This document shows positions 54,098 through 61,399 of a stretch of 61,399 bases of DNA, one piece after another. Position 1 is the stretch's first letter. The number at the start of each line of letters is the position of its first letter. This DNA comes from Streptomyces sp. NBC_00878 (lineage in GTDB: Bacteria > Actinomycetota > Actinomycetes > Streptomycetales > Streptomycetaceae): assembly GCF_026341515.1 (NCBI RefSeq), contig NZ_JAPEOK010000005.1, positions 1-61,399 on the forward strand, given 5' to 3'. The notes below the pieces were generated by a model. That model did no database searches, was not told the origin of the DNA, and saw only the letters and a program-made list of their open reading frames with translations. Position numbers and translations under genes: made by a program.

Positions 54098-57000
54098 TTG
54101 ATGATGGGGTGCATGCGGCACACACTCTCGATGAGCCCGTCCCAGTACGCCAAGGCACCGGCCCGGCTGCACACGCTGGTATCGCCGCAGGCGGTTCCGC
54201 TGCCCGTCCATACGAGCGAGCAACTCCTGCCGCTGGAGCATCTGGCCTGGGAGAACTTCGAGCGGCTGTGCCTGAAGCGGGCGGTGGAGCGTGGGACGGT
54301 CGAGGACTCCGCCGATCACGCCGGGGGCGACAGTGTCACCGGGCGCTTGAGTACCTACGACGCCCAGGCGCAGGGAAGCCTGTACGGCACTCGGGGACAG
54401 GAGCAGCAGGGCATCGATCTGTATGTCCGTCTGCCGGACGGCTCAACCGAGAGCGAATCGGATCCCGAGCGCGTCTACCTGAGTCTGCAGTCGCGGCGGG
54501 TGAAGTCGCTGACCGCCGGTCGGCTCGAGGAGGCCGTCACTGACTTCCTGGACGGCACGTGGGCTGCGGTCAGCCGGGTCTTCGTCTACGCCACCAGTCT
54601 GTCGGCCGTCCCGCAAAAGACCGCCGACGAGGTGGTGACGCAGCGCAAACGGCTGGCGCGTGCGGGCATCACCTTCGAGGTGTGGGATGCGGAGTATCTG
54701 TCGGCCTGGCTGAAGCAACGCCCGCAAGTCGTCCACGACTTCTTCGGCCGCGCGTGGGTGGAGGAACTGTTCGGGTCCGAGCAGGTGACCGCTTTGGCGA
54801 CCCGGCTCGATGCCGTGCAGGTCGCCGATCTGCGTGCACAGCTCGGTTCCTTCTACGCCACCTTCTTCGCCCACACCGACTCCGGTGCGATCGCCCTGCA
54901 GCACGCTCCCGCCCGGCCGGATTTGCGACAGCGGTTCGTTCTTCCCGACGTGCTCCCGGTGCACCAGCTGGGCCGCTGGCCTGCCCAGCTGTCATCACCC
55001 GACGCGGTCTCCCCCGGCATGTCCCCCACGGCCTGGTACCGCAAGGCGCGGGCGTCCGCCTACGGCCACCATCCCGACGAGCTGGGGAAGGCCCTCACCG
55101 TGCCTGCCTCCGAGGTCGGGGAGCAGATGGTGGCCGTCAGCACCGCGTCCCCGGCAGTGACCGGGGAAGCCACCGGGATCCGCACCAGCGCGGACGCCTG
55201 GCTGGCCGGGACCCGACGCCATGTCCTGATCGGGGAACCGGGCTCGGGTAAGAGCAGTCTGCTGCGTTTCGCGCTGTTGGACCTGTTCGCCGACTCCCCT
55301 GCCCTGCCGCGCTGGACCGAACGGTTCGGCGACCGGCTGCCCCTGTGGGTTCCCTTCCCGTTCTTCACCCGCCGGCTGGCCCGCTACGACGGCGCCGAGG
55401 CCTCGCTGGCGGCGACGCTACGGGCCTGGCTGGAGCAATACGACGTCGGGCATCTGTGGCCGCTGGTGGAGAAAGCACTGGCCGATGACCGGCTGCTGCT
55501 GGTCATCGACGGCCTGGACGAATGGGTGAGCGAGAGTGCTGCGCGCAGGGCTCTCACCGCGCTGGAGACCTTCCTGGACCAGCGCCAGCTGCCTGCGGTG
55601 GCTGCCACCCGCCCCTACGGCCTGTCACGACTGCAACCGACGGGAGCGTGGCAGTACGCCTCGCTGGCCCCGCTCTTGCCGCGCCAGCAGCGGGAGTTGG
55701 CCGCTCACTGGCTCGGCACTGCTGAGGTGCAGGGCAGCACGCAGGCCGAGGCGTTCGTGAAGGAACTGTCCGGCGTGCGGGACCTTCGCCAGCTGGCGCG
55801 GATTCCGCTGTTCCTTCTCCTGCTCACCGGTATGCGCCTGGCCGGGGCGGTGCTGCCGACCAGGCGGTTCGAGGTGTATGCGGGCGCCGTTGACCATCTG
55901 CTGGGTGAACATCCCGCCCGGCGCGGGACGGCGGCAGGCATCACCGCGGAGCCCACCGCACTCCACCCGGACGACATCCGTCAGATCCTGGCCCACGTTG
56001 CGCTGGCACACCAGCAGCGCGGCGACGTCCAGGCCGTGCCCGAACAGACGGTCCGCGCGGACATCATCGACGCGCTTCGCGATCCACGGCACCTCGCCCT
56101 GGATGCAGCGGGGGCCGCCGCTCAGGCGAGGGGGTTTGTCGACATAGCTGAGGGGCAGCTCGGCGTGCTGGTCCGGCAAGGCCCGCGCGAGATCGGCTTC
56201 CTGCACCGGGTCCTGCTGGAACAGCTGGCCGCCGAACAGGCCGCGCAGCAGCTGTCTTTCGAGGAATTGCGCTGCCTGTTCGCCCAGCGCGCCCAGGACC
56301 CACGCTGGCATGAGGTGCTGTTGGCCATCCTGTGGCAGCTGCAGCCCACCGAGGAGAGCAGTCGGCTGCTCCAGGAGCTCGCCGAGAAGGCCCGCGGGCC
56401 GGAACCGGAAGCACTGGCGGTGCGCGAGCTGGTGGCGCAGGCAGTGTTCGGCGGGATCCGGCTGACTCTCCCCCAGGCCCGGCGTCACGCCGCCACGATC
56501 CTGGAAGCGGTCGACAGCCACCCCCTCGTCGGGCACCGACAGCGGATGTTGTCGGCGTGTGTGGCCGGGCTGGACGATCCGGCAGTGAGCGGTGATCTGG
56601 TGCCGTACCTGTCGCGCTGGGTTGTGGCCGGTCAGCCGCTGCCGTGGCAGGTGTTTTACCGACTCGGGCAGGTGGCCGACGACCGGCAGCTGGCTGAACC
56701 CGTCTGGCCGCTGCTGGTGGCCGCGTTGAGGTCGGAGGACGTGCACGTCGCCTGGGCGGCCGCCCGCGCGCTCGCGGCCCGCTACGGGACGCGGGACGGG
56801 CAGGAGCACGTGGTTGAGACGATGCTGACGGCGCTGCGCCACGCTGCCAGTGCCGATCACGCCGCCGTGATCTTGCACGGTCTGCTGCTGGGCTGGCCCG
56901 ATGATGACCGGGTTACGGCCGCGGCCGCAGCCGCCCGGCGGCAGCAGGTGCTGGGGCTGCGGCTGACGGCCCTGGCCGCCGTCCTGGATGTGTTGCCCGG

Positions 57001-59347
57001 CCAGGAGACCACCGGTCGTATGGACCGCGGGGCGCAGCCGCAGGGCGTGACTGCCGAAGAGCGCGCCTGGTTGGTCAGCCGGCTCGACACCGAGGATTTC
57101 ACCGACGACGTGTGGAAGCCTGTGCTCGCCGACGCGATCGCAGCCGCCCTGCGTGAGGCTCCCGGCAAGGCCGAGCAGGTGCGCGACACCTGCCTGTCCA
57201 TCGTGTCCGGCCAGCGCCCCGGACAGGGTGACCGAGCCGTGGCCTGGAGTGTGCTGCTGAAGGCCTGGGCCCAGGATGCGGCCGTCATCGACTACGTCTG
57301 CACCACGCTGGTGAACGACCCGCACCAGATCCGGTTCCTTGGCATCGGGCCGCTGGCCCGCGCCTACCCCGGCCATACGGCCGTGGCCGCCGCGGCCGAG
57401 AAACTCCTACAACAGGATCCACGGGCCTTCCTGGACTTCGAGCTCCCGTCCCTCGTCACCCTGGACCAGGGTCCGGTGCTGCGGTCCGCGCTGCTCAAGG
57501 AGTTGCACGACAGCGATGTCCCGCACTGGGCCGCCGATGCCCTGGCCGAGCACTGGGCCCACGACGCCGAGGTGCAGCAGGCGCTGTCCGCGGTGCTGAA
57601 CGGCGAGGCAGACCGGGCATCGCGGGTGGCCAACGCGGCCGTGCGGGTCCTGGGCGCCGAGCAGGCCCGGGAGCGGCTGCTCGTCCTCCTTGCCACACCA
57701 TCACCGACACACGACAGCCGCTTCCGCAAGGAAATCGTCATCCATGCGCTGCTGGAGAGCTGCCAGCACCAGTCCCTGACCTCGGGGCCGGTGGCCGAGC
57801 AGATCGCCCGGGTGTGTTTGGAGGCGGTGCAAGAACCCGCCAACGAATACGAGTTCACTGCTGAAGCCGCGGTCATCGCCGTTCTGCCTGCAACCGCTCC
57901 GGCCCGCGACCGCGCGGCCAGCATGCTGCGCAGACCGCAGGCCCCTCTTGGATCGCTTCTGGCCGGCTACGGCAGCGAGCCCTCCGCCCTCGAGCCCGTC
58001 CTCAACCGGGTGCGAGCCGCCCACCCGGTTCTACCTACCGCCGCCCGCCTGCACCTGTGCACCCTGCTACGCGACCACCTCGGCGACAGCACCCTCATCC
58101 GGCAGTTGACAGCTCAGTGGCCAAACGAGCCCCACGATCTCGTCCGATCCGCCGCCTCCGCCGTGTTCCACACCCATCTGCTGCACGACCACGACCGCGG
58201 CGCGCTTCCCGAACCGGAATGGCAGCAGGCCCAGTCCGTGCTCCGCGACACAGCCACGGGCCTCGGCTACGACAACTGGGCACGCCGGCGCGCCGCATGG
58301 GTGGGCATCCTGCTGACCGGCCAACTCGGCCTGCTGGACGACCTCGTCGAACACGACGGCCGCCCCATCCGGCTGCCCCTGGGTGAGTTCATCAGCACCG
58401 ACCTCGATCTGCTCGTGCTCGGCGAGATCGCCGACCACTGGCCAGCCCTACGCGCCCACTTCGGCAGCACCCTCCTCAAACGCCTCACCGGTGACATGCT
58501 CTCCCCCGCCACGGACACGGCCTGGGAGTACCTTGCGCTGGTCGCCGACCGCCACCCCCAGCTCGCGCAAGAGCTCGCAACGGCCGTCGACCAGCAACCC
58601 GACCTCCTCACCCACGACACCGTGCTCGCCTGGTACGCCCACACCCACCGCAGCGAGGCGCACCTGCTGCGCACCCTGATCGACAACCTCCGGCCGGGCG
58701 ACAACGGAAGCCGGGACGTCGCACCCCTGCTCCTGGCCGACCCTCTGGTCCTCGGCCTCGATCCGGCGACCGTGCAACGCGCACTGCACGCCGAACTGGG
58801 CCCACGACGCTGCGGTTACCCGCTCCCCGCCTCCGGTGCGTTCCTCGCCCTGGCCGCCGGGTTCCCCGACGACACAGCCGTCGCCGACGCCTGGGAGGCC
58901 CTCCAGCGCGAGCGCGATCTGCACGGACACGTCGAGGTGGACGTGTCGGTGTACTACCCGCTGGCCTACGCAGCCGTCGAGACTGCCGACTTCGTGGATC
59001 AGGTATCCCGCGACAGCGCATGGATCTCCAGCCATTTCACCAACGACATCGACCCACCGTTCGCCCAAGCCGTCATTCGCCGCCTGGAACGTGACCCGGA
59101 AGCACGCACCCGGGCGCATGCCGCCATCATCAGCACGGACACCTCCGATGCCCGGGCCGCCCAGCTCGCCTCCCTCAACAGCGCGGCCTCCGCCCTGCCC
59201 CCGGACGTCGCGCACAACCTGCGCCAGCGGCTGCACCGGCAGCAATGCCTTCAGCTGCCCGACGCCGTGCACGACTTTGTCACCGCCACAGACGTCCCCG
59301 TCCCCGCTCTCCTGCTGCGCATCCTGCAGTCAGGAACAGGGCGATGA
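54098..59347 (+). CDS. REase-NACHT-HEAT protein, 1749 aa (NLR/Avs-like)
   Basis: Residues ~45-210 look like a restriction-endonuclease (Mrr-like) domain: AWENFERLCLKRA, QEQQGIDLYVRLPDG and YLSLQSRRVKSLT, followed by FEVWDAEYLSAWLKQRP and FFGRAWVEELFG. The usual QCKR reads QSRR, so the catalytic Lys appears to be Arg. The NACHT part has HVLIGEPGSGKSSLLR (~374-389), LLLVIDGLDEW (~466) and an ATRPYG sensor. From ~700 on is a long HEAT-like array. Bacterial NACHT proteins of this plan sense phage proteins. The start is uncertain among TTG 54098, ATG 54101 and ATG 54131; no clear ribosome site. Longest protein in the window. Confidence 0.82.
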   Translation: MMMGCMRHTLSMSPSQYAKAPARLHTLVSPQAVPLPVHTSEQLLPLEHLAWENFERLCLKRAVERGTVEDSADHAGGDSVTGRLSTYDAQAQGSLYGTRGQEQQGIDLYVRLPDGSTESESDPERVYLSLQSRRVKSLTAGRLEEAVTDFLDGTWAAVSRVFVYATSLSAVPQKTADEVVTQRKRLARAGITFEVWDAEYLSAWLKQRPQVVHDFFGRAWVEELFGSEQVTALATRLDAVQVADLRAQLGSFYATFFAHTDSGAIALQHAPARPDLRQRFVLPDVLPVHQLGRWPAQLSSPDAVSPGMSPTAWYRKARASAYGHHPDELGKALTVPASEVGEQMVAVSTASPAVTGEATGIRTSADAWLAGTRRHVLIGEPGSGKSSLLRFALLDLFADSPALPRWTERFGDRLPLWVPFPFFTRRLARYDGAEASLAATLRAWLEQYDVGHLWPLVEKALADDRLLLVIDGLDEWVSESAARRALTALETFLDQRQLPAVAATRPYGLSRLQPTGAWQYASLAPLLPRQQRELAAHWLGTAEVQGSTQAEAFVKELSGVRDLRQLARIPLFLLLLTGMRLAGAVLPTRRFEVYAGAVDHLLGEHPARRGTAAGITAEPTALHPDDIRQILAHVALAHQQRGDVQAVPEQTVRADIIDALRDPRHLALDAAGAAAQARGFVDIAEGQLGVLVRQGPREIGFLHRVLLEQLAAEQAAQQLSFEELRCLFAQRAQDPRWHEVLLAILWQLQPTEESSRLLQELAEKARGPEPEALAVRELVAQAVFGGIRLTLPQARRHAATILEAVDSHPLVGHRQRMLSACVAGLDDPAVSGDLVPYLSRWVVAGQPLPWQVFYRLGQVADDRQLAEPVWPLLVAALRSEDVHVAWAAARALAARYGTRDGQEHVVETMLTALRHAASADHAAVILHGLLLGWPDDDRVTAAAAAARRQQVLGLRLTALAAVLDVLPGQETTGRMDRGAQPQGVTAEERAWLVSRLDTEDFTDDVWKPVLADAIAAALREAPGKAEQVRDTCLSIVSGQRPGQGDRAVAWSVLLKAWAQDAAVIDYVCTTLVNDPHQIRFLGIGPLARAYPGHTAVAAAAEKLLQQDPRAFLDFELPSLVTLDQGPVLRSALLKELHDSDVPHWAADALAEHWAHDAEVQQALSAVLNGEADRASRVANAAVRVLGAEQARERLLVLLATPSPTHDSRFRKEIVIHALLESCQHQSLTSGPVAEQIARVCLEAVQEPANEYEFTAEAAVIAVLPATAPARDRAASMLRRPQAPLGSLLAGYGSEPSALEPVLNRVRAAHPVLPTAARLHLCTLLRDHLGDSTLIRQLTAQWPNEPHDLVRSAASAVFHTHLLHDHDRGALPEPEWQQAQSVLRDTATGLGYDNWARRRAAWVGILLTGQLGLLDDLVEHDGRPIRLPLGEFISTDLDLLVLGEIADHWPALRAHFGSTLLKRLTGDMLSPATDTAWEYLALVADRHPQLAQELATAVDQQPDLLTHDTVLAWYAHTHRSEAHLLRTLIDNLRPGDNGSRDVAPLLLADPLVLGLDPATVQRALHAELGPRRCGYPLPASGAFLALAAGFPDDTAVADAWEALQRERDLHGHVEVDVSVYYPLAYAAVETADFVDQVSRDSAWISSHFTNDIDPPFAQAVIRRLERDPEARTRAHAAIISTDTSDARAAQLASLNSAASALPPDVAHNLRQRLHRQQCLQLPDAVHDFVTATDVPVPALLLRILQSGTGR

Positions 59348-59457
59348 CACGCCATCCGCCCATGCAACGGGAAGACATACAGCAGACGGCCAGGCGCACA
59401 GCAGCTCCCGACGGTCCTGAATCACTTCTCTGCTGGCCCACACGGAATACTGGGACC

Positions 59458-59823
59458 ATGGTTCAGCAGCCGCACCCTGGTACCAGGCCGCTCGTCGCGG
59501 AGGTGCTGTACGAGCGGTATGCGGGGCGCCTTCCCGACACCCTGGAGGCCCTCGCCGGACCACAGCACGGCCTGGTCGACCTGCCGCTCCACATCGCCTG
59601 GTCAGGACTGCGCACCTACGACCTCGAGCAGCCCCGCCAACGCATGAGCCTCTACCGCACCGTGCTCGCCGAAGGACAGCGCGATGACATCACCTGCTTC
59701 CTGAACCGCGATCTCCTGCTCGCCCAATGGCCCACGATGAGAACCATGATCAGCAGGCACGTCCGCGAGGCATGGGAGACCGCCTTCCCCGACCTTGGGC
59801 GCTTGGCATCCGGCACGGCGTGA
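59458..59823 (+). CDS. Small hypothetical protein
   Basis: 121 aa from ATG 59458, with AATACT ending 6 nt upstream, the same leaderless layout as several neighbours. LVAEVLYERYAGRLPDTLEALAGP...VDLPLHIAWSGLRTYDLEQPRQRMSLYRTVL is a compact helical protein. Unrecognised; a related frame in front of it is only the tail of the NACHT gene read differently. It may be a small partner of the NACHT protein 110 bp upstream. Confidence 0.6.
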   Translation: MVQQPHPGTRPLVAEVLYERYAGRLPDTLEALAGPQHGLVDLPLHIAWSGLRTYDLEQPRQRMSLYRTVLAEGQRDDITCFLNRDLLLAQWPTMRTMISRHVREAWETAFPDLGRLASGTA

Positions 59824-60002
59824 GTGATCCGCCGTCCCCAGACGACCGCCGATGCTTGCGTGAATACGGCGGCTGACGCCGTTCGGGCCCGGACCGCGGT
59901 TACGAGCGTGGCGCCGCCGTGCTGCCCAATCACACCAGACGGCGAGCGTGACGTGCCGGCATCACGACAACGGGCTCTACCGACGGGTATGACGCTTTCA
60001 CA

Positions 60003-60821
60003 TCACGCAGCGGTGCGTACGTTCCGCAGCAGTGCGGCGGTCATCGCCAAAAGCGTCTCGGCCTCTGCCCGGCCGTACTCGAAGTCCCTGGTGAACACGT
60101 CATTGTGCAGAGCGCCGCACGTCTGGCTGTACAGGGCGTCCTGGATCCGCCACCACCGCTCGGTCTGGCTGCACTGGCTGGGGACCTTCCTCCCGGGGTT
60201 CTCCCAGCCCGCGTTCTCCCGGACCCACTCCAGTGCCCGCCTGATCTGCAGAATGGACGCCAGGATCTCGCCCACGGTCAGCAGACGCTGCGCCTCTCGC
60301 AGAGTCCGGCCGACCTCGTCCCTCTCCGGGTCGCCGAGCGGATACGGCACGGCCATCTCGAACGCCGCAGACGGCCCCAGCTGCACAAGCTGCTGTTCCC
60401 ACCGGCTCTTGCCGATGGTGATGTGCGCCGTGGCCTGGGCGCTCCCCGGGTAGCCGGGCGCCTGCGGCAGCGTCGCATTGAGGTCGATCTCGAACCGTAC
60501 GTCGCCGGTGCGGCCGTCCTCGATCGCATGGACCTGCAGCGACGTCAGCGGGAAGGACAGGTTCACGCGGTGAACGGTGATCTTCGGGGTGTACGCCAGG
60601 TTCGCCGTGGTCCGGGCGAGCCGGTGGCGCTGCCCTGTCGTGTCGAAGCCGAACAGATCCGTCTCCAGGGCGAGGATCTTCCCGGCCTCAGTGAAGGGCG
60701 ACACCCCAACGGCGAGCTGGACACTCAGCTCGTGGGCTCCCAGCGCACGCATCAGCCACGTCTGATCGCTGCTGACCGTCGCGGTGAACCGGATGTCGTC
60801 GTCGAAGCGAAGTTCCTGCAT
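60003..60821 (-). CDS. Hypothetical protein with HEPN-like C-terminus
   Basis: 272 aa from ATG 60821, with AGGGGGAG-like sequence upstream. The N-terminal half is beta-rich (DDDIRFTATVSSDQTWLMRAL, TVHRVNLSFPLTSLQVHAI). The C-terminal half is helical with LTVGEILASILQIRRALEWVRENAGW and TCGALHNDVFTRDFEYGRAEAETLLAMTAALLR, the LHND/Arg pattern being HEPN-like. No catalytic RxxxxH motif was confirmed. It may bind RNA or a nucleotide. Alone on the minus strand at the island's far end. Confidence 0.6.
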   Translation of the reverse strand: MQELRFDDDIRFTATVSSDQTWLMRALGAHELSVQLAVGVSPFTEAGKILALETDLFGFDTTGQRHRLARTTANLAYTPKITVHRVNLSFPLTSLQVHAIEDGRTGDVRFEIDLNATLPQAPGYPGSAQATAHITIGKSRWEQQLVQLGPSAAFEMAVPYPLGDPERDEVGRTLREAQRLLTVGEILASILQIRRALEWVRENAGWENPGRKVPSQCSQTERWWRIQDALYSQTCGALHNDVFTRDFEYGRAEAETLLAMTAALLRNVRTAA

Positions 60822-61399
60822 AGCTCCCCCAAAGGGACGTGTCGATCACCCGATTCTGCCGGGCGGGACGCCCCACCACCGCCGCTTTTCCAACCGGCCG
60901 TGCACGCGAAGGGCCCAGGCCGCGATTCACGGACGGGGCACGGCTGGTCCTGTGGGGTCCACCGGAACGTGCGGCGGCACGAGGATGAGCTCCCCTACCA
61001 CCACGGGGCCGTGCTCAGCGCTCTTCGGATACCGCACCGCTGACCGGACTGGGGCCTCACAGCCCGGTCGGCGAGCCATGATCGCAAACGACCCGACAGT
61101 GCGAACCCCTGCCGCCTCTCAGGACGGTCGCCCACGAAGCACCGGACCGCCCCTGCGCTCCATCAGCTCCCTGAGCTGCGCAAACGCCGCCAAACCCATA
61201 GAGGTTCCCGAGATACTCGCGATATTCCAGCTCTACCACGTATCAGCAGGCCGCGAACCCATACACCTCTGACCAGAGGTCAACACTCCGCAGTCCAAGC
61301 TGGTCAGATCAGCGCACCAACTCCTCATGAGAATCCAGGTCTGCACCGACGCTCCAGCTCAACACGCCTTCAGACACCATACAAAGCCGGGAACTCACA
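60822..61399. other. Right end of window, no gene seen
   Basis: 578 bases where no frame has convincing coding character. Base composition becomes less GC-rich after ~61280 and no telomere-like palindrome array is present, so the replicon continues to the right. Confidence 0.45.

Overview
High-GC DNA with strong GC3 bias, GTG starts, ATGA-coupled operons and telomere genes points to a Streptomyces (or close relative) linear replicon. The first ~256 bases are a run of perfect or near-perfect palindromes with tiny loops, as at Streptomyces telomeres, and a TtrA-like helicase is the first gene. I therefore read the window as the left end of a linear plasmid or chromosome arm. Base 1 may be the true DNA end.

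Layout. 0-3 kb: telomere and TtrA-like helicase with C-terminal helicase-associated (HA) repeats. 3.3-8.6 kb: a large HEPN-like/helical protein of unknown role, small hypotheticals, a decayed SpoIIE phosphatase and other fragments. 8.7-13.1 kb (minus): a NACHT NTPase with a C-terminal PD-(D/E)XK nuclease domain, broken by one frameshift. 13.4-18 kb: a coupled UvrD-like helicase / small protein / DUF6083 operon, then an XRE regulator diverging from a Cys-rich protein across two matching operator-like sites. 18-26 kb: a Zn-ribbon/nuclease/HA-repeat protein, the telomere proteins Tpg and Tap, a small CxxC protein and a second TtrA-like helicase. 26-32.5 kb: a Tn7-like transposition module (TniQ, TnsA-like, TnsB-like DDE transposase, TnsC-like AAA+ ATPase) plus one unknown gene.

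32.8-61.4 kb: a defence island. It holds a Gabija pair (GajA OLD nuclease, GajB UvrD-like helicase); a 745-aa protein with duplicated Cys/His knuckles; a PD-(D/E)XK-like protein; a fused XRE-ImmA/IrrE regulator with a possible TGT-fold partner; a small winged-helix/unknown pair; a coupled MBL / E2-E1-JAB / patatin operon resembling ubiquitin-like conjugation and CBASS effectors but with no cyclase visible; a Cap4-like-nuclease/P-loop/TPR protein; and a 1749-aa REase-NACHT-HEAT protein.

The telomere genes maintain the linear end. The transposon module and the repeated P-loop/nuclease fusions suggest that this arm gathers mobile and anti-phage genes. Several accessory genes share a leaderless-looking arrangement, a TAnnnT -10 hexamer about 6-7 nt before the start codon, which was used to choose starts. 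No rRNA, tRNA or CRISPR array was seen.
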